Source of the DNA: JBBQVS01 sp963792705
GTDB lineage: Bacteria > Chloroflexota > Ktedonobacteria > Ktedonobacterales > Ktedonobacteraceae
Assembly: GCA_963792705.1 (NCBI GenBank)
Contig: CAWBXD010000002.1
Location: 248,001 to 312,000, forward strand
Length of the DNA stretch: 64,000 nucleotides
Direction of reading: 5' to 3'
In this document: positions 17,544 to 26,724 of the stretch, piece by piece
How positions within the stretch are numbered: position 1 is the stretch's first letter
Layout: each line of letters starts with the position of its first letter
The notes under the pieces: model-generated
What the model was told of the DNA's origin: nothing
Databases searched by the model: none
What the model saw: only the letters and a program-made list of their open reading frames with translations
Position numbers and translations under genes: made by a program

Positions 17544-18929
17544 ATGACTATGTTGGTGGGGAAAACGCTCGGTGGGTATCGTTTAATACGTCTCATCGAG
17601 AGCGGTGGTATGGGTGACATCTATTTGGCCCAACATGCGCGAATTGGACGAAAAGTAGCAATTAAGGTTGTGTGTGGTGATCTGCGCTCCGTCCCAAACA
17701 CTCCTGAGGGTAGACAAGCGGCGGTACGTTTTGAACGCGAGGCACAGGCTGTTGCAGAACTAGAACACGAACACATTTTACCACTCTATCACTTTGGCGA
17801 TGAATTGTTAGATGGGGGAACTGTACCTATCACGTATCTTGTGATGCCATATCTCTCAGAGGGATCACTCTGGAATTGGTTGCAGCGTCGTACACAGCAG
17901 TTTGGTTTTGGTTGGCCCATTTCGGCAGAAGAAGCAGGTTACTATCTGTTACAAGCGGCAGCCTCATTGCAATGCGCTCACGATAATGGCATCATTCACC
18001 GCGATATTAAACCAACAAACTTCTTAATTCGTGTTGAACGTGGTCCGCTTAAAGCCGACCAGCCTGGATACCTTTCGACCATTTTTCCACATGGACGACC
18101 ACATCTTCTGCTGGCAGACTTTGGCCTTGCGGCATTTTATCGCAATGGGCGTTCGCTGCATCGCTCGGTTGGCACACCACTCTATATGGCTCCTGAGCAG
18201 TTTGACGATCCATCGCTGGCAACATCCGTTCAAGTTGGACCAGCCGCCGATCAGTATGCCTTAGCGGTTATGATGTATCAGCTTATGACTGGGCATGCTG
18301 TTTTCGAGGGAAACGCGACCCAGCTTCTGCATCATCATCATCACACGGCACCAACGCCGCCGAGTGACTCGAATCCATTGTTGCCACAAGAGCTAGACGA
18401 AGTATTTCTACGTGCGCTTGCTAAAAAGCCGGAACAACGCTATCCAAATATCATTACGTTCGCGCGCGCTTACGACGCCACGTTACAAAAGGTACTACAA
18501 ACACGACAGATACGCGCTCAAGGTCGAAGCATCGAGACACCGCGTACACTTCCGAGAGAAACAAAGAAAGTATTCGCCACACACCAAAAGCAAACTGCAG
18601 GAACGATGTTGCCACGCCAAACCTTGAGCAACATAGCTGTTCCTGTTGCGGCACCTGCCGCACGAACAGCTCAAGCGTTCGTGCAATCAACACGCATTGC
18701 CACCTTAGAGGAAACGCGTACACACAAATACTCTCCGCTCCCACCAACAAAAGAACGGGGAAATACTGCGTTCGTGCCAACTGTATCTTTGCCACAGCAG
18801 AAATTCGGAACATTACACGCATTTTCGGAATCGCCAACCTTTGGTATCGTTGTTCTTGGCCTTGTCTTGCTCCTACTTCTTATTATTGGATTAATGATTA
18901 TGCTGCTTTTCTTAGGACACAGTTATTAA
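17544..18929 (+). CDS. membrane-anchored Ser/Thr protein kinase
   Basis: A Hanks-type kinase of 461 residues. The Gly loop is IESGGMGDIYLA, the ATP Lys is in KVAIKVV, the catalytic loop IIHRDIKPTNF has the HRD at about 152-154, and DFGLA starts near 192. An APE-like motif occurs in LYMAPEQFDDP. After the kinase domain (to about 310) comes a linker rich in Thr, Arg and Gln, then a C-terminal membrane helix (about 434-456) with no external domain beyond five residues. The kinase is therefore cytoplasmic and tail-anchored, unlike PknB with its PASTA repeats. The ATG at 17544 has GAGGG about 8 nt upstream. Confidence 0.92.
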   Translation: MTMLVGKTLGGYRLIRLIESGGMGDIYLAQHARIGRKVAIKVVCGDLRSVPNTPEGRQAAVRFEREAQAVAELEHEHILPLYHFGDELLDGGTVPITYLVMPYLSEGSLWNWLQRRTQQFGFGWPISAEEAGYYLLQAAASLQCAHDNGIIHRDIKPTNFLIRVERGPLKADQPGYLSTIFPHGRPHLLLADFGLAAFYRNGRSLHRSVGTPLYMAPEQFDDPSLATSVQVGPAADQYALAVMMYQLMTGHAVFEGNATQLLHHHHHTAPTPPSDSNPLLPQELDEVFLRALAKKPEQRYPNIITFARAYDATLQKVLQTRQIRAQGRSIETPRTLPRETKKVFATHQKQTAGTMLPRQTLSNIAVPVAAPAARTAQAFVQSTRIATLEETRTHKYSPLPPTKERGNTAFVPTVSLPQQKFGTLHAFSESPTFGIVVLGLVLLLLLIIGLMIMLLFLGHSY

Positions 18930-18933
18930 CCCC

Positions 18934-18982
18934 AAAAGGCATGGGCACTGTTTTGTGAAGTAAAACAGTGCCCATGCCTTTT
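18934..18982. terminator. bidirectional terminator between convergent genes
   Basis: Arms 18934-18954 and 18962-18982 form a 21-bp perfect stem. It has A4/T4 ends and a T-run on the plus strand, and fills almost the whole 57-nt gap between the stops of the kinase and the CocE-like gene. Confidence 0.9.
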
Positions 18983-18986
18983 TTGA

Positions 18987-20774
18987 TTAGGCTGAAGGTG
19001 CGACTATCGGTACAAGTGGCAACACTACGTATGAGGCATGTTCCGCATCATGCAAGATGGTTTGCTGTGCAACGACTCCCTCGGTGTCAGTACCAATATC
19101 ATGACCTGTATTCATATTGCGATCCCAGCGTGGGAAGTTGCTACTGGTCACGTCAAGGCGAATACGATGACCCTGCTTGAAGACGTTGCTTGTCGCCCAC
19201 AGATCGATCTCGTACTCGTATGGCTTTCCAGGCTCGATCAACGATGATTTTTCGCCTTGTGCGAAATTACGGTATCGGGCACGAATGATGCCATCCGTGA
19301 GGTTCTGTGCATATCCGCCAGGATGTACATCGACCAGACGCGCTACAAAGTCAGTGTCGGGCGCACTTGAAGTTGCCCAAAGATGAACCGTGATAGGTCC
19401 CGTTACCTCTACATCTTGTGTCAGTTCAGGAGTGCTATAGACAAGTACATCTTCGCGGCCCTCTGTCTCGCGCTGATCGTATGGACCACCAGGAAATTCG
19501 GGTGTCATCAGTAGCGCACCACCACGCGTTAAAACTGGCTTAGCTGGATCATAGGTATAGGTATCGGTATGTCCAGACTCAGGTGTACTCGTACTTAACA
19601 CACCATCACCATGCAGACTGTTCGCATGTCCATTGCTGTGCAGGTAATAGCGTGTATCAACAGCCCGTGCAAGAGGCCATTCCTGCTCATCGCGCCAGAC
19701 ATTCGCGCCCATGACAAAGAGCTTGATCGGTGCCTCGTTCAACATACCCGTATCAACGCCCTTGAGGAAGTGGTCGAACCAGCGTACCTGCAAGCTTCCA
19801 AAGTCGATTTTCAGGTCAATCAGAGCTGCACTTGCGCCAAAACCAAAGTTTAGCTCGCCAATAGGATTGGTCACACCGCCATGTGTCCACGGACCAATCA
19901 ACACTTTACTTTGTCGTGCCTCCGGTGTACTCCCTTGCTCGCGCATAATCTTGAAGTTCTCAAGCGTATCTTTCAAGAAGATATCGTACCAGCCACCAAC
20001 ATTTAGCGTAGGAGCCGTTACCTGCTCATGCTTACCAAGAATGGTGAGCGGCTCGGCATGTTCACGGTCCATTGGATACTCAACCGACTCAAAAAAGGCT
20101 TTACCAACATTGTTGCGCTTGATAGGAGCAAACTCGTTTAAAGGCAAGGACCAATAGCCCTGTGTGCCCAGAGCGTCAATATCTTTGACAAGGCCATATA
20201 CGGCATAGCCAAGATGACGTGGGTCTGGATCACCTCGGAAACGACGAAATAGCTCGTCGAGTCCCATTGTCAGTTGCCAGCTTGCGGCAGTTCCTAGTTC
20301 TAGTGCGCCACCTCGGAACAGTACACCATTAAGAGGGTCATTCCAGGTGATAAATGGAACCATTGCTTTCAAAGCTGTCGGTCGATGCACCGCTGAGGCC
20401 CATTGCGTGAAACCGAAGTAGGACGCTCCATACATGCCAACATTTCCATTGCTATAAGGCAATTTTGCGGCCCATTCGATGGTATCAACGCCATCAAGAG
20501 CTTCGTTACGCATAGGGTCCCACTCTCCTTCGGAGGCCGAACGTCCACGCGTATCTTGAATCACCACGACATAGCCACGCCGCGCCACTTGCGCGGCATC
20601 TAACACTGACGCTCCGATAGGAAGGTCTTTTCCATAGGGTAGCCGTGTAAGTAGGACAGGCCATTGTCCTTCGCCCTGAGGACGATAAATATTTGCGCGC
20701 AATGTGACGCCATCTCGCATCTTTGCAGGTACATCAAATTCTACAGCGATTTGCTGACCCATTTGCATAGCCAT
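18987..20774 (-). CDS. CocE/NonD family hydrolase (X-Pro dipeptidyl-peptidase-like)
   Basis: A 595-residue serine hydrolase of the cocaine-esterase / peptidase S15 group. The N-terminal strand MRDGVTLRANIYRP and VIQDTRGRSASEGEW are characteristic, and the nucleophile elbow is VGMYGASYFGFTQW. Candidate His is in GPWTHGG. A C-terminal jelly-roll domain carries the SSAPDTDFVARLVDVHPGGY segment typical of the family. There is no signal peptide, so a cytoplasmic esterase or peptidase is likely. AGAGGAG lies about 12 nt upstream of the start. Confidence 0.88.
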   Translation of the reverse strand: MAMQMGQQIAVEFDVPAKMRDGVTLRANIYRPQGEGQWPVLLTRLPYGKDLPIGASVLDAAQVARRGYVVVIQDTRGRSASEGEWDPMRNEALDGVDTIEWAAKLPYSNGNVGMYGASYFGFTQWASAVHRPTALKAMVPFITWNDPLNGVLFRGGALELGTAASWQLTMGLDELFRRFRGDPDPRHLGYAVYGLVKDIDALGTQGYWSLPLNEFAPIKRNNVGKAFFESVEYPMDREHAEPLTILGKHEQVTAPTLNVGGWYDIFLKDTLENFKIMREQGSTPEARQSKVLIGPWTHGGVTNPIGELNFGFGASAALIDLKIDFGSLQVRWFDHFLKGVDTGMLNEAPIKLFVMGANVWRDEQEWPLARAVDTRYYLHSNGHANSLHGDGVLSTSTPESGHTDTYTYDPAKPVLTRGGALLMTPEFPGGPYDQRETEGREDVLVYSTPELTQDVEVTGPITVHLWATSSAPDTDFVARLVDVHPGGYAQNLTDGIIRARYRNFAQGEKSSLIEPGKPYEYEIDLWATSNVFKQGHRIRLDVTSSNFPRWDRNMNTGHDIGTDTEGVVAQQTILHDAEHASYVVLPLVPIVAPSA

Positions 20775-20955
20775 CTAGGGGTTGTCTCCTCTTTAGTATA
20801 TAAAGCATGGTTTACGATGATATAAAGGCACCTTTGCATATAATACAACGCGATAGAAGCAAGGTGCTAGCGATGCTTGACACTCCTTCCCTGAATTCGC
20901 TATACTCGCCCTACATAGAATATACTTTTATACACATATATGCGAACTTATTCTT

Positions 20956-21033
20956 AGGTGTAGGGACCGATTCATCGCGTCCTATTAGCACATCGAACGC
21001 TGACAAGGACGCGATGAATCGGTCCCTACACCT
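20956..21033. repeat. TGTAGGG-family inverted-repeat element, copy 1
   Basis: Arms 20956-20983 and 21006-21033 (28 bp, perfect) enclose a 22-nt loop. The arms contain TGTAGGGACCGATTCATCGC, shared with slight changes by the copy at 44036-44106. It fills part of the 311-nt gap upstream of the FHA gene; nothing else recognisable is in that gap. Confidence 0.8.
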
Positions 21034-21085
21034 ATCTTTATTCATAGCGAGAGACTAATTACACACATGGGGTAGAGTGGAAGAC

Positions 21086-21769
21086 ATGAAACAAGAAGAA
21101 CAAACTACAGGTGCATACCTTGTAATACAAATGGGGTCGGTCGGCAAACGTGTCGAACTGTGGAAAGACCAGACAACGATTGGAAGAAGCCGCGATTGTG
21201 ATATTTTTTTGGCGGATATTGCTGTTCATAGGAAACAGGCAAGCATCGTCTGGACAATTGCAGGCTATGTGCTACGTGATGATAACGGGAGCAACGATAG
21301 TTTTGTGAATGGACGTGCGGTACAGGAGCAACTTTTGAACAATGGCGATGAGCTTCTCTTTGGCAACAGCAAAATTACATTTCACGCCAACGAGGGGACT
21401 CGACCATTCCAACTCCCTGTATCACGAGGACGCGAATTGCATATAGGAAAGATTCCTGAGACGCATCCACCAGTCGTAGCACGCTTAGAACTGATGAGCG
21501 GACATGTGATGGTACGCCGTATCGACCTGTTTGAAACGGTAACGATTGGACGCAGTAGCGAATGCGATGTTTTCCTGGAAGACTTAGCCGTGAGCCGTCT
21601 CCACGCGACAATCAAGGAACGTTCAGATGGGACCTATGAAATTGTGGATAATCGCTCTGCGACTGGGACGCGCATCAATGGACGAGCAGTAAAAAGTAAT
21701 GTGTTACGTGATGGTGATACCGTACAAATTGGTGCTAATACGTTCACGTTCCGCATGTTACCTGTGTAA
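21086..21769 (+). CDS. tandem FHA-domain protein
   Basis: A 227-residue protein made of two forkhead-associated domains, which bind phosphothreonine peptides. Domain 1 (about 8-105) has TTIGRSRDCDIFL but VHRKQASI in place of the canonical SRxHA. Domain 2 (about 130-225) has the full VTIGRSSECDVFL and VSRLHATI, with NRSATGTRINGR. The second domain is therefore the better candidate for phosphopeptide binding. A GTG at 21077 is an alternative start. The kinases in this window are plausible partners. Its stop lies 1 nt from the stop of the convergent nucleotidyltransferase gene. Confidence 0.9.
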   Translation: MKQEEQTTGAYLVIQMGSVGKRVELWKDQTTIGRSRDCDIFLADIAVHRKQASIVWTIAGYVLRDDNGSNDSFVNGRAVQEQLLNNGDELLFGNSKITFHANEGTRPFQLPVSRGRELHIGKIPETHPPVVARLELMSGHVMVRRIDLFETVTIGRSSECDVFLEDLAVSRLHATIKERSDGTYEIVDNRSATGTRINGRAVKSNVLRDGDTVQIGANTFTFRMLPV

Positions 21770-21770
21770 C

Positions 21771-22589
21771 TTACATGTCTAATAATGAGTGCATTTCCTT
21801 TATGCGCTCTTCATAATAATCGACCATAGTGCCATCAGGTTGCTGAATTGGCGGCTCATAGGCGTGTGTCTCACGTATGAACTGCTGTACTTCATACGGT
21901 ACGTCATGCATTGCCCCTCCCTGGCGAATACGCGTGGATGACATATTGCGGTACTGACTATCAAAGGGGAGCGCATGAACGTGGTGAGCAAAGCGTTCGT
22001 TTTCGGCAAGATGTACAAGGCTCTTTAGCTCTTGCTCACCCTCATCACCACGTGGTGCGACCAGCAGTTCCGCGAGACTAAAAAGAGCCACAAGCGATGC
22101 ATCACGGTCTGTATAGTAGTGTGGATCAAATATCTGTATGATTTTATCAAACCCTAGCAAAAAGAAGACATGCTGCACACGAGGAAATGCTGCTCGCAGT
22201 GCTTGTGCTTGCTCCACGTAGAGACCGCGATTAAACAAAATAATACCCGTATCCTGTAGGTATTTATGCAGTATCGTATCAAGCAGGTCAACGCGGTCAA
22301 GCAATGTTGGACGCTCCACCTTTTCTTTGTCAACAGTACGCTTGCTAATCGCGGCATAAAGCGATACAGATTCATAAGCTTGCCCGAAGAGACGTGCCTG
22401 TTTCATAAGCGCGATATGCGCGTTTGTGGGTGGATTAAACGAGCCGGGAAACACAATAATAGTGGTCTGAGGAGATGGTGAGCCAGACACAAGTAAGGCT
22501 TGTGGCTCCTCATCAGGATTAAGTTGATTGAGCAACGCCTGTATACGCTGCAGTCGTTGTATGTCATGTGTAGAGAGATACATGTACAT
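21771..22589 (-). CDS. NadD-like cytidylyltransferase-fold nucleotidyltransferase
   Basis: A 272-residue protein with an N-terminal extension of about 40 residues, then a nucleotidyltransferase domain. GSFNPPTNAHIAL (residues 49-61) is the (G)xFNPxHxGH-type nucleotide-binding loop, although the first His is replaced by Thr. SSTRIRQGG near residue 219 is the ISSTxIR motif. The domain order matches nicotinate/nicotinamide mononucleotide adenylyltransferases, but the altered HxGH motif and the extra length mean that NAD synthesis is not assured. The alternative start at 22583 is possible. Confidence 0.72.
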   Translation of the reverse strand: MYMYLSTHDIQRLQRIQALLNQLNPDEEPQALLVSGSPSPQTTIIVFPGSFNPPTNAHIALMKQARLFGQAYESVSLYAAISKRTVDKEKVERPTLLDRVDLLDTILHKYLQDTGIILFNRGLYVEQAQALRAAFPRVQHVFFLLGFDKIIQIFDPHYYTDRDASLVALFSLAELLVAPRGDEGEQELKSLVHLAENERFAHHVHALPFDSQYRNMSSTRIRQGGAMHDVPYEVQQFIRETHAYEPPIQQPDGTMVDYYEERIKEMHSLLDM

Positions 22590-22704
22590 ATTTTAGCATA
22601 TTTTAACCACTTCTTAACCATCCTACTATTCACACCCTCCATTTTTATCCGCATAATTGGGTAACACCCTCTTATCCATTTATCGTTATCAGGAGAATTC
22701 TCAT

Positions 22705-24552
22705 ATGAAAAGTCTTGTCCCTACACGTTTCCTACTCCCAAGGCTTGGAATAGCCATTCTGCTAGGTCTCGCACTTAGCTCAGTTTATTTCGTAGGTACA
22801 GCCAGAGCAGCTAGCCCATCATTTGTGTCCCTGCCAAATAGTGCTCCCATTACAGGCACGGCAGCAAAAGCTATTGGGCACCATAATTCAGGCGACACGT
22901 TGACTGTTGGCGTAGTGTTAGCACTCAGCGATACCATTGGTCAGCATGCATTGTTAAAATCGTTGTATGCACAAGGTAGTCCTACATACCACGCGTGGTT
23001 AACACCGCAACAGTTTACTAGCCGTTTTGCACCTTCTACTCATGACAGTATAGCAGTGCAACAGCTATTAACCAGGGCAGGTCTCCACTTGCTAGCCTCC
23101 TCATCACCAACATTATTACTTGCACAAGGCACAACCACGCAGGTAGAGACAGCTTTTCATACCACTATTGCTGATTACACCTTACCAGGTGGCAGTGTGG
23201 TCTACGCCAATAGCTCTGAGGTATTAGAACCTGCGAATTTGGTGGGGAAGATTATCGCGGTACTTGGCCTATCAAATATTGCAACGAGCGCATCTCACAA
23301 AGTGCTTTCGCGTAAACAGGGAAGTCGCTACGGTGCAGGTCCAAAGGGAAGTGGCTTGACTCCCTCACAAATTACAGGCATCTATAACATTGATCCCATA
23401 TATAAAAAACTCAATGACGCTGGCAAGGGCGAGACGATTGCGCTTTTTGAGCAGTCAAGCTACATTGAGAGCGATATTTACAAGTATACAAACGCCTTTG
23501 GTCTACCAGCCACGCATCTTGTAAACATCCCTGTTCTCGGTGGAACAAAAGACCACAGTGGAGCAGATGAGGTGGATTTAGATATCGAGCTTGCGATTGC
23601 TACCGCACCAAAGGTTGATAAAATCCTGGTCTATGAATCGGGCACAACTGATATTGAGTCGGTTGATCAATATCAGCAAATCGCCAGTGACAATAAAGCT
23701 GATACCGTAAGCACTAGTTGGGGTGGTTGTGGTGAATACTATCTTAAGTCGCAAGTAACTCAAGCCGAAAACCAGATTTTCTTCCAGATGGCGACGCAAG
23801 GTCAAAGTATCTTTTCTGCAACTGGTGATTACGCTGCCTTTGGCGCATGTCCTGATTTGAACCTTCCTCCAAACGAAGCATTACAGATCGGGGACCCCAA
23901 TAACACACCCTATATCACGGCAGTTGGTGGCACCTCGTTTGAGACACCAAGCGGACAAATACTTTTTGATCCAGGCAAAAATCTCCATCCGACGTACCCA
24001 GGAGTAAACAAGGAAAAGGTATGGATCACCTACCCCTGCTCATCAAAGAATTGTGATGGCGGTGGAAGTAGCGGAGGCGTGAGCCGCATTTGGGCGGAAG
24101 GCGATTATGCCTTTGATAGCAACGGTAATCCACTTCCTGGTATGTACGAAAAAGGGTATAGTCAGACCGGAACCTACTGTGGTCAACAACCGGGTGTTCA
24201 GTGTCGCCAGAACCCTGATGTTTCTCTGGATGCGGACCCCGCCACTGGCTATGCGATATATTGCACGGACCCTGGCTCAGGCTGTAAGAATGGAGGGCCG
24301 TGGTTTGGCTTTGGTGGAACGTCCTGTGCCTCCCCCATCTGGGCTGGCATTGCGGCATTGTACGATGCACATCATCATGGTCGTCAAGGCTTGTTCAACT
24401 ACATTGTGTTCCAGTATGACTCGGCTGCTGGCTACGCCCATCAGTTACATGACATCACTGGCTACAACAACGGCTACTATCCTGCCACTTCTTACTATGA
24501 CATGGCAACAGGTCTTGGAACACCCGACGTGTTCAATCTTGTCACTGCATAA
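22705..24552 (+). CDS. sedolisin (peptidase S53) with pro-domain
   Basis: A secreted serine-carboxyl protease of 615 residues. A signal peptide (about 1-38, ending ARAA) precedes an activation pro-domain (about 40-210), then the catalytic domain. The Glu/Asp pair is in GADEVDLDIE (E289, D293) and the catalytic Ser is in GGTSCASPIWAG (S540), with HDITGYNNG and DMATGLGTP of the C-terminal calcium site. Sedolisins usually work at acid pH. AGGAG lies 9 nt before the ATG at 22705. It stands alone and ends in a 24-bp hairpin. It likely supplies extracellular protein degradation. Confidence 0.92.
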   Translation: MKSLVPTRFLLPRLGIAILLGLALSSVYFVGTARAASPSFVSLPNSAPITGTAAKAIGHHNSGDTLTVGVVLALSDTIGQHALLKSLYAQGSPTYHAWLTPQQFTSRFAPSTHDSIAVQQLLTRAGLHLLASSSPTLLLAQGTTTQVETAFHTTIADYTLPGGSVVYANSSEVLEPANLVGKIIAVLGLSNIATSASHKVLSRKQGSRYGAGPKGSGLTPSQITGIYNIDPIYKKLNDAGKGETIALFEQSSYIESDIYKYTNAFGLPATHLVNIPVLGGTKDHSGADEVDLDIELAIATAPKVDKILVYESGTTDIESVDQYQQIASDNKADTVSTSWGGCGEYYLKSQVTQAENQIFFQMATQGQSIFSATGDYAAFGACPDLNLPPNEALQIGDPNNTPYITAVGGTSFETPSGQILFDPGKNLHPTYPGVNKEKVWITYPCSSKNCDGGGSSGGVSRIWAEGDYAFDSNGNPLPGMYEKGYSQTGTYCGQQPGVQCRQNPDVSLDADPATGYAIYCTDPGSGCKNGGPWFGFGGTSCASPIWAGIAALYDAHHHGRQGLFNYIVFQYDSAAGYAHQLHDITGYNNGYYPATSYYDMATGLGTPDVFNLVTA

Positions 24553-24585
24553 ATTCAAATTGGATTGAAATTCTGTGTTTTACAG

Positions 24586-24635
24586 GAAGACGGGGGCCTT
24601 CATCACTTCTTGAAGTGATGAAGGCCCCCGTCTTC
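24586..24635. repeat. 24-bp perfect hairpin after the sedolisin gene
   Basis: Arms 24586-24609 and 24612-24635 are perfectly complementary with only 2 nt formally unpaired; the real loop would be 4 nt or more. No U-tract follows. Likely 3'-end structure of the sedolisin mRNA. Confidence 0.8.
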
Positions 24636-24817
24636 TGCATACATCGCGATCCTCCTGAAGAAGATTTTATACGTGAAGTAGGAGACTTGTATTGTGTGAG
24701 ATAGAACATATCATCCGAGACCAAATAGAGGCATACTTCTTAGTAGGAAGTGCAATATGTTTTAGCGCATACAGTTAGGGAATACATGTTTCTATAGCTT
24801 TAGAAGGATAACATGAT

Positions 24818-25147
24818 ATGAAAAACATCTTTACTCACAAAAAAATACTCATTTGCTTTCTTGTTTTTGCTCTTGCGCTGTTCTTCTCACTCGTATTCTC
24901 TCTTTCCCAATGGATATTCCATATGGATCTCGCCTTTATCCTCTTCCTCGCTCTCATCGGTCTCTTCGTGAGTGCTGGGTACTTCGTCCAGTTGAGGAAA
25001 GAACATTGGAGTTCTTTTCGTGAGTGGTTGATCCGAATTGGAGTACTTCGTCCGCCAAGCGAGGAAACGCCCCTTTCCCATGAGCAACAACAGGCTCAGC
25101 AAATCTTACTTTTTCATACCTTACGTTCACCTCGTTTCCCAACATAA
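24818..25147 (+). CDS. small two-helix membrane protein, unknown function
   Basis: A 109-residue protein. Basic residues at the N-terminus (KNIFTHKK) precede two hydrophobic helices (about 10-33 and 39-58), and a hydrophilic C-terminal tail of about 50 residues is rich in Arg, Glu and Gln. Topology is probably an N-in/C-in hairpin. AGAAGGA lies about 9 nt before the ATG, which supports translation. I recognise no family. It is followed by a short hairpin and then a phosphotransferase gene on the same strand. Confidence 0.65.
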   Translation: MKNIFTHKKILICFLVFALALFFSLVFSLSQWIFHMDLAFILFLALIGLFVSAGYFVQLRKEHWSSFREWLIRIGVLRPPSEETPLSHEQQQAQQILLFHTLRSPRFPT

Positions 25148-25185
25148 GAGAACGTGACAAGCACCATCATTTCCATGCTCTAAAC

Positions 25186-25206
25186 AAGGACGTTGAGAAC
25201 GTCCTT
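25186..25206 (+). terminator. short hairpin after the small membrane protein gene
   Basis: Arms 25186-25194 and 25198-25206 (9 bp, 3-nt loop) with a short T-run at the end of the stem. Confidence 0.6.
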
Positions 25207-25262
25207 TCATGGACAAGAGATTTCCTTTATAGCTCTCAAGTTATGCTTTGGAGGGAAAGCGG

Positions 25263-26123
25263 ATGCTTCATGAAGGGTTGCAAGAAATGCACCATCAACT
25301 TGAACATGCAGCAGAAAGAACACTTGCAAAAATCATAGGTTCAAAAAAAACGCTGAAGCCTTTATACCTTCAACCAGACCGAGCAATATTTTTGGCTAGT
25401 GATCCTGAAATAATCCTAAAGGTCTATGTAGAAGGCCATATGCTACAACGCGAACATGCCATGATGCGGCAAGCACAGGCAAGAGGCATCCCTGTACCAG
25501 AATTCTTGATGCTTGACGTTGCTGAACTCAGCGTACTTGCAATGAAATATGTAGGAGGGAAACCTTTATCCTCGGAGGACATAGGTGCCGCACGAGAGGC
25601 AGGAATGTACATAGAGCAGTTTCATGGAATGGCAACCTCGCCTCGCTTTTCAGGTGGTCAAAATCATTGGCATGAGTTTATTGTGTGGTGGTCAAATCTT
25701 GAAATAGCTAACATAGAAAAGCTAGGTATCTTTACGGACAACGAGCTTACTCAATTGACGCATACATTTGATGCAATGAGACCTACACTTATCGAAAGAC
25801 CAATCAAGCTTCTTCATGGTGACTTACAGGCAGGACATATTCTTGTTGATCCTCAAACTCAAAGAGTTGTCGCGTTTCTCGATTTCGCGGATGCACAACC
25901 CGGCGATCCACTTTTAGATATCGCAGTGTTAAGTCTATGGGACGTTGCCCTTGCAGATAGGGTCCTTTTGGGATATACAAGCATTGAGAATGACGAACTC
26001 GCAAAACAATTGCTCTCGCAGTACCGTCTTTTGAGGCATATTAGTGAGGTTCCTTGGTTAGTACGTAGAGGATTTACCGAAAAAGCAGAGAGAAATATAC
26101 AAGCAATTCGTGAAGAGCTATAA
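25263..26123 (+). CDS. aminoglycoside/macrolide phosphotransferase-family kinase
   Basis: A 286-residue APH-fold small-molecule kinase. The N-lobe contains IILKVYVEGHMLQREHAMM with the ATP-site Lys and Glu. The catalytic loop is LLHGDLQAGHILVD, and the metal-site Asp is in FLDFADAQPGDPLLD. In most APH enzymes the loop reads HGDxxxxN; here the Asn is His. From memory of the family, that variant is usual in macrolide 2'-phosphotransferases, so a macrolide-type or other hydroxylated substrate is possible. GGAGG lies 8 nt before the ATG at 25263. Actual resistance is not shown. Confidence 0.78.
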   Translation: MLHEGLQEMHHQLEHAAERTLAKIIGSKKTLKPLYLQPDRAIFLASDPEIILKVYVEGHMLQREHAMMRQAQARGIPVPEFLMLDVAELSVLAMKYVGGKPLSSEDIGAAREAGMYIEQFHGMATSPRFSGGQNHWHEFIVWWSNLEIANIEKLGIFTDNELTQLTHTFDAMRPTLIERPIKLLHGDLQAGHILVDPQTQRVVAFLDFADAQPGDPLLDIAVLSLWDVALADRVLLGYTSIENDELAKQLLSQYRLLRHISEVPWLVRRGFTEKAERNIQAIREEL

Positions 26124-26275
26124 CGAATAGAATTTATACACAAGCATTTTTACATACAAGATATTTATCAACAGAAGGTATTATGTTGGAGAGAGCCAAA
26201 GTTCTATTCTAGTCTCACAGTGTGGACAGGATTGAGCGTTTAAATTTTTGAGTGCTACATAATTACAGTGTAAAG

Positions 26276-26331
26276 CAGACACGATAAGTGGGCAACCCTT
26301 CCTGAGAGGAGTTGCCTACTTATCGTGTCTG
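26276..26331. repeat. 21-bp inverted repeat downstream of the phosphotransferase gene
   Basis: Arms 26276-26296 and 26311-26331 pair with one G-T position and a 14-nt loop. It lies about 150 nt past the stop codon. A T-rich stretch follows the right arm. Confidence 0.75.
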
Positions 26332-26724
26332 ACTCACCCTTATTCTTTTTCACTCTGCATGTATAACTGTACCTTTGCTTTGTTAAGCCAACTTTAACGG
26401 ATAGGTCAAATTACGTTAAAAAACCGCTCTATTCGATATTATAGTGATTATGTACACATAGCTTCTCTTTTTATATATTTCTTGTCTATTGAGAATAGAC
26501 GAGTTACTGCGTACACTCTGTATAGGTAGCGTTCTATAGAGCGGTGCCAACTCTCTGCATACTCTGGCTTGCCCAATAACCTTACTATTATTGCGTGTAT
26601 CGCACGCAATCCACGCGTCCACAGTGTAACAAAGCATATCCTGCCATGCTACGTTTTAATGGCATTCAGCGATATACATCGGAACATCTGTGACCCATTC
26701 AGGCAGTCGGAGGTCTCTTCATTC
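26332..26724 (+). other. long AT-rich leader upstream of the ABC receptor gene
   Basis: About 390 nt without a supported gene. It contains a 9-bp inverted pair, ACCGCTCTA (26423-26431) and TAGAGCGGT (26537-26545), 105 nt apart, and a small hairpin near 26587-26607. I recognise no riboswitch class. An open frame from 26569 runs into the receptor gene but lacks a plausible N-terminus. Confidence 0.4.

Noticed and set aside
26290..26315. CTGAGA motif suggesting a TPP riboswitch
   Set aside because: The rest of the conserved TPP core is absent and the motif lies in the loop of a long hairpin.
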